From JBBQWR01 sp038210495 (GTDB lineage: Bacteria; Planctomycetota; Planctomycetia; Pirellulales; DATAWG01): a DNA stretch of 64,000 nt. Below, one piece after another: positions 25,559-33,985 of this stretch. The first letter of the stretch is position 1, and every line of letters starts with the position of its first letter. Position numbers and translations under genes: made by a program. The DNA is taken from assembly GCA_038210495.1 (NCBI GenBank), contig JBBQWR010000001.1, positions 144,435 to 208,434 on the forward strand. Reading direction: 5' to 3'. A model generated the notes under the pieces. The model was given only the letters and a program-made list of their open reading frames with translations, searched no databases and was not told the origin of the DNA.

Positions 25559-26680
25559 TCAGGCTTTTACGCGCTCACGGGCCAACTCGCGCAGCACTTC
25601 CAGCCCGCGGTGAATCGTCTCATCCGAGGCTGCGTAGGAGATGCGGAAGTGCGTGTCTCGGCGGCTGAAGATGTTGCCCGGGATTATGAGCAACTCGCGC
25701 TCGATCGCGCGGGCGACGAACTCGGTGGCCGTGCCCCAGGGGGCCTTCGGGAACGCATAAAAGGCGCCGGCGGGGGTGGCTAGTTCGTAGAGATCGCCCA
25801 GGCCGCTGACGATCAGGCCGCGCTTGCGGCGATAGTCGGCGACGTGGCTTTGCATGTCGATGTCGAGCGCGGCGGCGGCGGCCCATTGAAAAGGCTGCGG
25901 GGCGCAGACGAACGAGTATTGCTGTAGCTTGGTCATCTCCTCGATCACCGCGGCCGGACCGTGAGCATAGCCCACGCGCCAGCCGGTCATGGCATACGAC
26001 TTGGAAAACCCGTCGATCACCAGTGTCTCCGGATTGAAGCGGGCAGGGGAGACCAGCGGCCGATCGTAGCAAAACATCCGGTAGATTTCGTCGCTCAATA
26101 GGGCCACGTCGCGCTCGGCGGCCAGTTCGGCCAGGCCGCGCACCTCGGCTTCATCGGCCACGACGCCCGTCGGGTTGGCCGGGCTGTTGAACAAGATCAA
26201 TTTCGTGCGCGGCGTGATCGCGTCGCGCACGCGATCGAGGTTCAGGCGAAAGTCGGGATACGTGTCGATCAGCACGGGCACGGCGCCAACTAGCTTGACC
26301 AGTGGCTCGTACATGACGAAGTACGGATCGAATACGATCACTTCGTCGCCCGGGTTGACTATCGCGAGCATGGCCAGGACCAGGGCGCCGCTCGTGCCGC
26401 TGGTGACGAACAGCTTGCGATCTGCGTGGTCGTATTCGGCGGCGACTTGGGCGGCCAGCTTTTCGCGCAGCACGGGCATCCCTTGTGTCAAGGCGTAGCC
26501 GTTGCGGCGATGGCCGATCGCGTCGACGGCCGCTTGCCGGGCCTCGTCCGGCACGTCGAAATCCGGCTGCCCGATCGACAGATTGATCGGGTTGGTCATC
26601 TTGGCCGCTAGGTCGAACACTTTGCGAATGCCCGAGCTGTCGAACAATTTCGTGCGATCGGCGATCCAGCGGGAGGACAT
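25559..26680 (-). CDS. Class I/II aminotransferase, aspartate aminotransferase type
   Basis: PLP enzyme of fold type I, 373 residues. Motifs: NLSIGQPDFDVPDEARQAA, YALTQGMPVLREKLA, VTSGTSGALVLAMLA (cofactor loop), LILFNSPANPTGVVADEAEV (NPTG box), ALLSDEIYRMFCYD (Asp-Glu-Ile-Tyr) and DGFSKSYAMTGWRVGYAHG, with the Schiff-base lysine in SKSY. FRISYAASDE near the end holds the Arg that binds the substrate carboxylate. It matches aspartate/prephenate aminotransferases of the gamma/Ib type; the precise substrate is not readable. I used the ATG at 26680. The upstream extension is encoded by a family A repeat and is not family sequence. Confidence 0.93.
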   Translation of the reverse strand: MSSRWIADRTKLFDSSGIRKVFDLAAKMTNPINLSIGQPDFDVPDEARQAAVDAIGHRRNGYALTQGMPVLREKLAAQVAAEYDHADRKLFVTSGTSGALVLAMLAIVNPGDEVIVFDPYFVMYEPLVKLVGAVPVLIDTYPDFRLNLDRVRDAITPRTKLILFNSPANPTGVVADEAEVRGLAELAAERDVALLSDEIYRMFCYDRPLVSPARFNPETLVIDGFSKSYAMTGWRVGYAHGPAAVIEEMTKLQQYSFVCAPQPFQWAAAAALDIDMQSHVADYRRKRGLIVSGLGDLYELATPAGAFYAFPKAPWGTATEFVARAIERELLIIPGNIFSRRDTHFRISYAASDETIHRGLEVLRELARERVKA

Positions 26681-26689
26681 GGGGGCGGG

Positions 26690-26756
26690 GGCAAGTCGGG
26701 AGTAAGTAGGCAAGCGTCGAAGACGCGAGGCGAGCGGGGAGCGTCAGTTCCCTGTC
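26690..26756. repeat. Family A G-rich repeat plus family E palindrome
   Basis: AAGTCGGGAGTAAG at 26693-26706 is a short family A copy. GCGAGCGGGGAGCG..CCCTGT at 26731-26755 is a family E copy also seen at 9638 and 35152. They fill the gap between two minus-strand genes. Confidence 0.6.
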
Positions 26757-26768
26757 CTCGACCTAATT

Positions 26769-28154
26769 TCAGAGTATCGCCGACCGCGACAGTTCGGACA
26801 ATGGTCGATCGCTGCGGCTGAGCAGTGTGAGCAGCAAGGTCAATGTTCGCAGAGCATCGGCAGCGGCGCCGGCCTGGGTGTACCAGAGCCGACCCTCCGC
26901 ATCGCCAGCCAACGCGGGCCGACGCTCTTGGACGGCGGCGTGCATTTGCGATCGCTTCGAGCCCGCCGTGAGTACTTGAGCTTGGGCGCGTCGCAGTCGT
27001 TCGATCAATGAACCCGCCAACTCGGAAACGACGAACGTTGCTCCGGCCTGTTGAGCGAGGACCTCGTGCGCTAGAATCATAAACAATTGGTCGCTGCTGA
27101 CTGTCGCGCCGAGCTCGTCCACTAGGCGGCAGCATTCGCCATCACCGTCGATCCAGGCGCCAAAATGGGCGTTTAACGAGCGGACTTGATCGCCGAGCCG
27201 CTCCTGGTCGTTTCCTTTGGCCACAAAAAGAAGTTCGATGGCCACCGTCGCTGTTAGATATTCGAGATATTGAACGAGAGCCAGCGAGGTCGTGTCGACC
27301 ACGACTCTGAGCGGCCGCATTGCATGGTAGTGCTTCGCGAGGGGCTGAAGATATTCTGACGACACGGACGTTCGCTCCAGCGGACCGTAGGCGAGCGAGG
27401 GCCGCGGGGCAGGGGAGTGGTATCGCTGTTGAACGGCGTCCAATTCGCCCGGCGAAGACAGCGGCTCGGCGTTGAATCCGAACAAGTTCATTCCCAGGCG
27501 GCGTGGTTGGCCAGTCGAATTGCCGACAAGCACGGCGCCATCGGCCGACAATCGCTCGGTGGCCAATGCGACGCAAGGCGAAGTGGCGGCGCCGATATCG
27601 ATCACGCGGCACCCTGCCCAGCGCAATCCCGCGCCAACCGCCGCCGATAGTTCGACCGTCCAAGGGCGACCGTCGCAAGCCAACAATATTGTTGGTTGAG
27701 GTTCCTCTTCGGTAGGCGCCCGGGACTGGTGGCGCCTCGCCGAAGCCCCGGAATCTGATGCAAAGTGTATCGGCGGCGCCCCGGGGCTTCCCTGCGGTCC
27801 AGCCCTGGCCACCCGATCTCTGTTTGTTTCGCTAACCAAGTGCCCGCCGAACGCTTGTCCGACGCGGCGAGCTTCTTCAGGCCCGATGTCGTTCAGATAA
27901 ACGCCCGACAGACCTTCGGCATGGAACAGCGACTTCGTCTTATCGCTGGACGCAATCTGCGATTCGCGAAGCAGTTTAACCCGCCGAGGCGAAACCAACT
28001 GCGTCTCGTCGCGCCGAGGACATCCGCTACAAGCCGGATAGAAACTCGCCATCCGGCCCAAGTGCAGCGCCCGGCCGATCGATTGCGACTCGCCGGGACA
28101 CAAGTAGATGTCGTCGGGAGTTTGAACGTCAGCGCTCGAAGTTTCAGCGATCAT
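26769..28154 (-). CDS. Phosphohexomutase-like protein without the catalytic serine loop
   Basis: A 461-residue protein. Residues ~155-460 follow the phosphoglucomutase/phosphomannomutase fold: ILLACDGRPWTVELSAAVGA (domain I entry), GCRVIDIGAATSPCVALATE, DGAVLVGNSTGQPRRLGMN, LRVVVDTTSLALVQYLEYL and FGAWIDGDGECCRLVDELG. Where active enzymes have T-A-S-H-N-P with the phosphoserine, this has G-N-S-T-G-Q-P. The metal loop D-x-D-G-D-x-D-R is reduced to IDGDGEC. The N-terminal ~60 residues carry YLCPGESQ and SFYPACSGCPRR, a C-x(n)-C-x2-C pattern that could bind a metal. Either a pseudoenzyme or a re-purposed mutase. The ATG at 28154 is preferred to a TTG at 28169. Confidence 0.7.
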   Translation of the reverse strand: MIAETSSADVQTPDDIYLCPGESQSIGRALHLGRMASFYPACSGCPRRDETQLVSPRRVKLLRESQIASSDKTKSLFHAEGLSGVYLNDIGPEEARRVGQAFGGHLVSETNRDRVARAGPQGSPGAPPIHFASDSGASARRHQSRAPTEEEPQPTILLACDGRPWTVELSAAVGAGLRWAGCRVIDIGAATSPCVALATERLSADGAVLVGNSTGQPRRLGMNLFGFNAEPLSSPGELDAVQQRYHSPAPRPSLAYGPLERTSVSSEYLQPLAKHYHAMRPLRVVVDTTSLALVQYLEYLTATVAIELLFVAKGNDQERLGDQVRSLNAHFGAWIDGDGECCRLVDELGATVSSDQLFMILAHEVLAQQAGATFVVSELAGSLIERLRRAQAQVLTAGSKRSQMHAAVQERRPALAGDAEGRLWYTQAGAAADALRTLTLLLTLLSRSDRPLSELSRSAIL

Positions 28155-28361
28155 GCATCGCCGGTTCAACGTGGGGCAGGGCAGGGGACTCGCGCGGGAT
28201 GGCGACTTTAGAAGATACCCGCCGTAGCGTCAAGAGAAGCCCGATTCACTTGTCCGGCCGGCGGGTTTGCATGTTTGTTTGGGGAGCCGGCCCGCGCTTC
28301 ACGCGTTCGTTTTGCGCCGCTCGGTTTGACCCGAGCCCGGCTAGGCTTGTATGTTTATTTT

Positions 28362-28712
28362 ATGACCAGCGCGTGCATGCGACTTATGAGAACGGGGTCT
28401 TAAGGCCAATCGAACCATTGGACCTGCCGGAGAACGCGCGCGTCTAAGTAACCACGCGCGGTGAGTGATGTCAACCGTCAACCCGTTGAGGTAGATCTCG
28501 ACAAGGTCGAAAGGCAACGACGTGCCTTGGCTGAATTGTTCGATAAGATTTCAAAGCTGCCGCATGATCCGAATAACGTTGATTTCTCAGGCCGAGACCA
28601 CGATCAAATTCTTTACGGCGACGGATCTTGTTCTTTGCTGATACGAACTAGGTTTGACTTCGGCGAACACTTCCGACAATTCGGGACAATTACGGTCTTG
28701 CCGTGGACTACC
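28362..28712 (+). pseudogene. Remnant of a DUF104-type antitoxin and PIN toxin pair
   Basis: Three broken pieces lie in order. First, RVHATYENGVLRPIEPLDLP and ENARV, the start of a DUF104 (AF2212-like) antitoxin, then TAA; the nearest ATG (28362) is out of frame. Second, in a shifted frame, VDLDKVERQRRALAELFDKI and FSGRDHDQILYG, the typical C-terminal half of such antitoxins. Third, a few bases on, ILFFADTN then a stop (the opening of a PIN toxin with its first Asp), followed in another frame by FGEHFRQFGTITVLPW, which resembles a PIN C-terminus. The middle of the toxin is missing. The locus therefore looks like an inactivated toxin-antitoxin module with frameshifts, nonsense codons and an internal deletion. 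Confidence 0.65.
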
Positions 28713-28729
28713 ACGGGGTGCGATTCAAC

Positions 28730-29944
28730 CTACCGCACGCGGCACTGAAACCGAATCACGCCGCCCTGACCGGCTTCGATCGGTTTGGCGATTTCCCAGC
28801 GAAGCACGAGCGAGCCGACTTCGTTCGGCTGGGTCGAGAAACTGGCGTTCATGCTCGATTGAGCCGTGCCGGGGACGAATTCCAGCCGCGTGGTCAGATT
28901 GTCGACGATCGTGACGTTGCCCATCTTCTGATCGCCAACGTTGTCGAATCGGATCGTGAAATCGACGAGTTCGCCTGGCTTGGCGTTGTCGGTCGAGGCG
29001 ATTTTGCAGATCTGCAGCTTCGGATGATTGGGCACGTCGACTTCGAACACGGCTTGCGCTCGCTCGTCGCCGATCGCGGCCGTCGCCCGCTTGCCGTCGA
29101 TCGTGACTTGCAAGGCTTGGTTGTTTGTCCAGGTGATGGCGGCTTGCACGCGCTGAGCTAGCAGCGGCTTGTCTTCTTCTTGGAGAAAGCCGGTGCGGAT
29201 AAACGTGAAATCCTCGTAGCCCTTCAGCCGGTCTTGCACGCTGGCGACGATTTGCTCGTTGGTCAGCGTGATGCCTGGCTGGCGTTCGGTTAGGCCGATG
29301 GGACCGCGATCGGAAATGGCGCCGATCGGCTCGACCGGCTGCATGGCGGTTGTCGCGATGTCGAGCTCGTTGGCTTGATGAGCGCCGACCGGCAGCGCGA
29401 CGCCGCTGGCGCCTTCGAACTTATCGCCGTCGTAGGGCGTGTCCAGTTTGCGAACGGCTGCGAATCGCGGCGCGTAGATGCACACCTTGTTGGTCGGTTC
29501 GACGATCGTTCGGCCATCAATTGTGTCGAAATGGCCGATCGTTTCCTCGGGATTCAAGCCTTCGATCCGGAAATCGGAATCGACTCTGATCTGAGGAGAA
29601 CCGCCGCCATCGCAGATGTATTCATCGGGCGGCCACGAGCCACCGATTCCCGGCGGACGCCACTGGCCAAATGTCGCCGTGGGAAGCGGCGGACCGCAGG
29701 TGGCGCATTGCTGAGCACTTCCCGGCGCGCCGTTTGGTCCGGTGGAACCATCTCCGGGATAACCACTATACGCTTCGGCCGGCAAACTCGTGTTTTGCGC
29801 CATGGGTGGCGAGCAAGTCGCGCCGCCCGAGCAGATCCGATGCGGACCGCCCACCGAATGCATCTGACAGCCGGACAATGCAGCCGCGATCGCAAAACTC
29901 AGCGCCGCGGCTGCCGATCTCGAGATGGTTTGAGCCTTCGTCAT
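28730..29944 (-). CDS. DUF11-domain lipoprotein
   Basis: A 404-residue exported lipoprotein. The signal peptide MTKAQTISRSAAAALSFAIA ends in a lipobox LSGC (about residue 26). A Gly/Pro/Cys-rich spacer follows (GPNGAPGSAQQCATCGPPLP). Residues ~295-400 form one DUF11 (conserved repeat) domain: LQICKIASTDNAKPGELVDF, TIRFDNVGDQKMGNVTIVDN and LTTRLEFVPGTAQSSMN. DUF11 domains are beta-sandwiches common in planctomycete surface proteins. It is the third gene of a minus-strand operon with two paralogous exported proteins; its ATG overlaps the previous stop in ATGA. A structural role in the envelope is inference. Confidence 0.88.
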   Translation of the reverse strand: MTKAQTISRSAAAALSFAIAAALSGCQMHSVGGPHRICSGGATCSPPMAQNTSLPAEAYSGYPGDGSTGPNGAPGSAQQCATCGPPLPTATFGQWRPPGIGGSWPPDEYICDGGGSPQIRVDSDFRIEGLNPEETIGHFDTIDGRTIVEPTNKVCIYAPRFAAVRKLDTPYDGDKFEGASGVALPVGAHQANELDIATTAMQPVEPIGAISDRGPIGLTERQPGITLTNEQIVASVQDRLKGYEDFTFIRTGFLQEEDKPLLAQRVQAAITWTNNQALQVTIDGKRATAAIGDERAQAVFEVDVPNHPKLQICKIASTDNAKPGELVDFTIRFDNVGDQKMGNVTIVDNLTTRLEFVPGTAQSSMNASFSTQPNEVGSLVLRWEIAKPIEAGQGGVIRFQCRVR

Positions 29945-30906
29945 GGCTTCGGCTGCTCCGGCGATTGAGCGGGTGGTTCGATTGGCTGCGGATCGAGTGG
30001 CTGCGATGCGTTAGGCTGGTTCTTGGCCGGCGGAGTGGGGGCCGCAGGCGGTTCGACGGTCGGCGGAACATTCTGAATGATCGGTCGGCGCGCGGGTATT
30101 GGCTGCGCCCGATCTCGGAGCGTTATCGGTCGCGGAGGCCCCTGTTGGACGACGACCGGCTTATCGGCCACCACTTGCTGATCGCTCAGCGGCAGCAGGG
30201 CAGGGGAGTGGTACATGAATTCGCCGCCCGGCTCGTCACTGTTGCCGGGCACCCGCGCTCCGATTCGCAAAATGGCCATCGGCCGACCCAATTGGTCGGC
30301 GACCGCCAGCGGGTCGTCGTGCGGATGAACTTCGAACCAACTTTGATGCCGCAGATCGGACGCCGTCGGCGCCGCCCGCTTCGGATCTTCCAGATATACA
30401 ACCCGAGTGACAAAGTGGCCTTCGATCGCGACGTACAAATCTTCCAGAGTGATCTCAACGGGAATCGGAAATCGGACTTCTTGTCCGGCTGGTGGATATA
30501 GCCGATCAATCACCTCGATCGTCGGAAAAACTTCGACGCCCTCGCGCCGCATGATGCCGGTGACCTTGAGTCGATACACCGAGCCGATCAGCATGCCAGC
30601 CTTAACCGGCGCTTTGAGCGGCTGGGTGAACTGATCGGCGACCGCCAGCGAGACCGACGCCCCTTCGGGCGCCTGGATCTCGACGGGCTGAAAATATCCC
30701 GGCAATGGTCCGCCCCGCAGCAGTTGCTGGCCGCCAATCGCTCCCGGCACGAGCACGCCTGCGTGCTCGTAGTGGATCACGGGTTGCTGAGCCGATAGCC
30801 GTGTGGCCATCAGGCACATCGCAAGTCCGGTCCACAGCCATCGGCCAGCAACTCGTGGTCGGTTGACCACCCGGCGCTGGGCCGGGCCGCAGTGCATGTC
30901 GACCAT
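29941..30906 (-). CDS. Exported protein, paralogue of the upstream gene
   Basis: About 321 residues from the ATG at 30906 (30897 and 30945 are alternatives). Arg-rich start, hydrophobic WLWTGLAMCLMAT and a cleavage site near LSA-QQ give a signal peptide. The core shares a pattern with the product of 31177-32358: YRLKVTGI..GVEVFPTIEV, then VEITLEDLYVAIEGHFVTRV and VYLEDP, and later RPMAILRIG. The C-terminal ~70 residues are Pro/Gln-rich (PPAAPTPPAKNQPNASQP). I know no function. The shared core, the operon and the export signals suggest a pair of interacting envelope proteins. A GGGCAGGGG motif lies inside the coding sequence at about 30194-30210. Confidence 0.82.
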   Translation of the reverse strand: MVDMHCGPAQRRVVNRPRVAGRWLWTGLAMCLMATRLSAQQPVIHYEHAGVLVPGAIGGQQLLRGGPLPGYFQPVEIQAPEGASVSLAVADQFTQPLKAPVKAGMLIGSVYRLKVTGIMRREGVEVFPTIEVIDRLYPPAGQEVRFPIPVEITLEDLYVAIEGHFVTRVVYLEDPKRAAPTASDLRHQSWFEVHPHDDPLAVADQLGRPMAILRIGARVPGNSDEPGGEFMYHSPALLPLSDQQVVADKPVVVQQGPPRPITLRDRAQPIPARRPIIQNVPPTVEPPAAPTPPAKNQPNASQPLDPQPIEPPAQSPEQPKP

Positions 30907-30938
30907 TGTCGTGAATCGCGTGGTGAGAAGGGTATTCA

Positions 30939-31175
30939 GACGCATCCCGGCAGGGATGCTAGACGGTAGCCGGTGGTTGAGGCCGAATGGCCGATACCAC
31001 CGGTTAGCATTCAAATCAACCCGCTCGACCCCGGCAGGGGTCGCAGACGTTCGATTGCATGTTTCCGCGACCCCTGCCGGGGTCGTTTTCTTACTTTAAG
31101 AATCTTTCCGGCGGTGGCGGCCGCAACGCGGCCTGACCGCCGGCTACTGTCTTGCATCCCTACCGGGATGCAACA
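30939..31175. repeat. Cluster of palindromes (GCATCCCGGCAGGGATGC and GACCCCGGCAGGGGTC types)
   Basis: GCATCCCGGCAGGGATGC at about 30943-30960, GACCCCGGCAGGGGTCGC near 31027-31044, its inverted partner CGACCCCTGCCGGGGTCG at 31068-31085, and GCATCCCTACCGGGATGC at about 31153-31170. GCCGGTGGT-like words lie between. The cluster fills the 270-base gap between the two paralogous exported-protein genes. The 31027 and 31068 elements can pair into one long hairpin. Confidence 0.85.
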
Positions 31176-31176
31176 A

Positions 31177-32358
31177 CTAATTCCCGCAATCGTCTTCAAT
31201 CCCCGGCGCCGTTTGATGCCGGTCGACCAGCGGCTGGTGATACTGCACCGGCGGCGTGGGAGTGGATTCGACGATCACGACTCGATGGACGGGCTTCGGA
31301 TACGACAGGCCCGGCTCTTGTTTCACGTCCACATCGACCCGGTGAACAACGTCGGGAATCGACATGTGCGTGTGGTTCGTAATCACGTGAGCCTCAAGTC
31401 CAGCCGGCACTCCAAGCGGAATGTGCGGAGGTCCCGGCAGTCCGATCGGCGTGCCGCACATCGGCATGCCATACATGGGCGCCGTAACGCCGGCGACATA
31501 ATTCGGTGGCATCGACATCGGGCCGCCATAAATCCCATTGCCACCGCCGCAACCTTGTGGGCCGCAGCCACCGCCCATCGGTCCCGAACCGCCGCTGACG
31601 GCGCCGTGGAAGCCGGTCTGTATCACGTCGCTACCGCCGCCGTCGGCGCCGGGAGCTTGCAGGTCCTTGTTGCCGATCCGGATGATCGCCATGATCGAGC
31701 CGCGTTTTTCGGCTTCGATGATCGGATCCTTGCCCGGCTCCAGACGAGTGCTGACCAGCGTTTCGGCGCCAGCGAGCACGGCGTCTTGATGCTCGGCGTC
31801 GGGCAGGTAAATCACTTTGGTGACGAAGTTTCCGGACAATACCTGCGCGAAGTCTTCCGGTGTCAACTCGAACGGTATGAAGTTGTGCGCAAGGAAGGCT
31901 TCGGTCCGCGGCGTGGCGAGCGCGACTTCGATCGTCGGATATAGCTCGACGCCCGGCGAGCCGGGGATGTTCGTCAATTTCAGGCGGTAGATGGCGCCTT
32001 GCGGAAAATTGTAGCGGGCCGGCACGATAAGCGGTTCGGAATCGAATAGCCCGTGGCCGCCCACATCCCAATAGACCTTCATCCCATCGTTGCCCCGGAA
32101 CCCGATCTGCGAAGCGTCGGGAATGCCGGCGCAAACCAAGTTCGGCAAGCACGGGCCGAGGACACCAGGACCGGGGCCATCAACGCCCGGGCCAGGGTGT
32201 TGCAACATGGCCGCCGGCGGCAGCACTTTGGTGGCCGGCTGAATGGCGGTCTGCAGCGGCGCAAGGTGATGATGTTGAGATTCATACGGCAGCGTGCAAC
32301 CGGTCGCCATTACGACCGACGCCGAAAACAACGTTGCTAATTGCCACAAGTGTTTCAT
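31177..32358 (-). CDS. Exported protein with Gly-rich segment, first gene of the envelope operon
   Basis: A 393-residue protein from an ATG with GGGGGAAG just upstream. The N-terminus MKHLWQLATLFSASVVMATG-C is a signal peptide, possibly of lipoprotein type (the -3 residue is Ala, so the lipobox is weak). The core YRLKLTNIPGSPGVELYPTI, FELTPEDFAQVLSGNFVTKV, IYLPDAEHQD and GSIMAIIRIGNKDLQAP matches the downstream paralogue. After it come Gly/Met/Pro-rich stretches (GPMGGGCGPQGCGGGNGIYG) and a His-rich tail with VVIVESTPTPPVQYHQPL. Function unknown. The operon continues with the paralogue and the DUF11 lipoprotein. Confidence 0.85.
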   Translation of the reverse strand: MKHLWQLATLFSASVVMATGCTLPYESQHHHLAPLQTAIQPATKVLPPAAMLQHPGPGVDGPGPGVLGPCLPNLVCAGIPDASQIGFRGNDGMKVYWDVGGHGLFDSEPLIVPARYNFPQGAIYRLKLTNIPGSPGVELYPTIEVALATPRTEAFLAHNFIPFELTPEDFAQVLSGNFVTKVIYLPDAEHQDAVLAGAETLVSTRLEPGKDPIIEAEKRGSIMAIIRIGNKDLQAPGADGGGSDVIQTGFHGAVSGGSGPMGGGCGPQGCGGGNGIYGGPMSMPPNYVAGVTAPMYGMPMCGTPIGLPGPPHIPLGVPAGLEAHVITNHTHMSIPDVVHRVDVDVKQEPGLSYPKPVHRVVIVESTPTPPVQYHQPLVDRHQTAPGIEDDCGN

Positions 32359-32661
32359 GGTCTTCCCCCCTGAGCGTCTCTCGCTTGGCGCCGAGATCAA
32401 TTCCGGGCGCCAGGGCGAGATTGGTTGATGTGCGATGGACAAGCCGAACGGCCATTCCGTCGCGATTGCGGTTTATTGGTCGATGTGCGGAACGATTTCG
32501 CCGGGACAACTGCTGTTGGTCCTCGTGGCAGTCGAGGCCTACAATACCCGGCCGCGCGGCCCGACGAGTCGATTCGCGCACTCGCGGGCGTCAATTGCCT
32601 CTGACGAGTATGGTCGGCCTGTTACAACGGGATTCTTTGGCAAATCCGGCAAAACCCCAAA
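32359..32661. other. Divergent intergenic region between two exported-protein genes
   Basis: About 300 bases serve as the shared upstream region of the minus-strand envelope operon and the plus-strand LolA-like gene. I find no gene and no clear palindrome. GATAACTCGTCCTATCTT lies at the very start of the plus-strand gene. Confidence 0.4.
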
Positions 32662-33780
32662 ATGAAGATAACTCGTCCTATCTTCTCCATGATCTGGTTA
32701 GGTGGCTCGTTTTCGCCCATTTTCGCCCAAAGCCCGCCTGCAAGAACACCCTCGCTTGCCACGGCGCAGAGCTTTTCGAATACCGGGACCCCGGCCGCTA
32801 GGCTCGTCCCGGTCGCTTCGCCCGCCGCTATCGCTCCGGGACCGACCCCCGCGACGACGCTCCAGCCGACATCGGGGCCTGCAGTTACTGCTAGCATTCA
32901 ACAACAGGCCGAGACCTTGCTCGGGCGCTCGGAGCAAATGCTCGATCAAATCGGCTCCCTGTCCGCCAAGATTCGGCATCAGGTCGATCTGTTTGACAAT
33001 CAGATCAGTGGCGCGGGCTTGTACCTGCAGCAGGGCAGGGGGGCGCAGCGGTTGTCGCGATTCGAGCTTAAGAGCCAGGCGGGGGAAACCTCATCGCTGT
33101 TATTGCAAATTTGCGATGGACGGTACTTTTGGACATATCGCGAATCTCCCGTCGGCCGCGTGCTGACACAAGTCAATCTCGAGCGAGTCCAGATGGCGCT
33201 GGAGCATCCACCAACCGTCGCGAGCGCGACGGCGCCGGTCATCGCTGCCACGCCGGTCATCGCGGCCGCGCCGGCCGGCGCAGCGCCGCAGTCGGCCCTT
33301 GCACTTTCGATCGGCGGGCTGCCTCGTCTTGTGGCTGGGGTTCGACAGAACTTTCAGTTCACTCGGCTTGGCGAAACGCAGCTCGGCCAGCAGCGAGTTT
33401 GGGTGCTCGATGGTCAGTTGGCGCCGGCGCTGTTGATCGCGGCCGCTCCGGACCAAAAAGGGAACATCGAAGCGGGCAAAACGATCGATCTGAAAAAATT
33501 GCCCCCGCAATTGCCCGAGCGGCTGAATCTCTATATCAGTCAAGCGGACCTCATGCCGTGTCGCATCGATTATTTGCGTCGGGCCGGTAAGAACGAGACG
33601 GCAGGGCAGGGGGGCGCGCCTGAAGGCTATCGCGCGATCGTGACACTCGAAATCTTCGACGTGCAATTCAATTCGCCGATCGACCCGCGGCAGTTCGCCT
33701 ATCAACCCAAAGGCATCAACGTCAGCGACGCGACCGAGGCGTATCTCAAGAGCATTGGCGTTCAGGCCGCGCCGAAATGA
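32662..33780 (+). CDS. Exported LolA-like protein
   Basis: A 372-residue secreted protein. A signal peptide (MKITRPIFSMIWLGGSFSPI, cleavage near FAQ-SP) precedes an Ala/Pro/Thr-rich spacer. From ~residue 75 on it shows the half-barrel pattern of lipoprotein-sorting proteins: ETLLGRSEQMLDQIGSLSAK, FELKSQAGETSSLLLQICDG, RYFWTYRESPVGRVLTQVNL, RVWVLDGQL, LNLYISQADLMPCRIDYLRR and LEIFDVQFNSPIDPRQFAY. That fold binds lipid in LolA; here the role is unproven. Two short motifs GCAGGGCAGGGG lie in frame (33030-33043, encoding QQGRG; and 33601-33612, encoding AGQGG). It ends next to a family C repeat. Confidence 0.78.
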   Translation: MKITRPIFSMIWLGGSFSPIFAQSPPARTPSLATAQSFSNTGTPAARLVPVASPAAIAPGPTPATTLQPTSGPAVTASIQQQAETLLGRSEQMLDQIGSLSAKIRHQVDLFDNQISGAGLYLQQGRGAQRLSRFELKSQAGETSSLLLQICDGRYFWTYRESPVGRVLTQVNLERVQMALEHPPTVASATAPVIAATPVIAAAPAGAAPQSALALSIGGLPRLVAGVRQNFQFTRLGETQLGQQRVWVLDGQLAPALLIAAAPDQKGNIEAGKTIDLKKLPPQLPERLNLYISQADLMPCRIDYLRRAGKNETAGQGGAPEGYRAIVTLEIFDVQFNSPIDPRQFAYQPKGINVSDATEAYLKSIGVQAAPK

Positions 33781-33809
33781 AGCGGCGAAGTCCTCGCCGA
33801 CCGCCCCAA

Positions 33810-33838
33810 CATAGCCGCGGCATTCTGCTGCGTAGTGC
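33810..33838. repeat. Family C repeat (ATAGCCGCGGCAT-CTGCTG)
   Basis: CATAGCCGCGGCATTCTGCT at 33809-33828 is the complement of sequences at 41803-41826 and 50551-50574, and is related to 41747-41765. Between convergent genes. Confidence 0.75.
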
Positions 33839-33985
33839 TCACGTGCCCAGTCGACCGACGATCCTCTGCCGATCGCGCCGCCCTTGATGCACGAAATCCC
33901 GAAATGCCGAAAACCAGAAAACGAAGACAGCCGGGATGATATTGGATACCCTTTTTCCGGCTTTCGGATTTTCGGGCTTTCGTGA

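Noticed and set aside
30939..31175. The palindrome cluster as a CRISPR array
   Set aside because: Units are unequal, of two types, in both orientations, with irregular spacing and no cas genes in the window.
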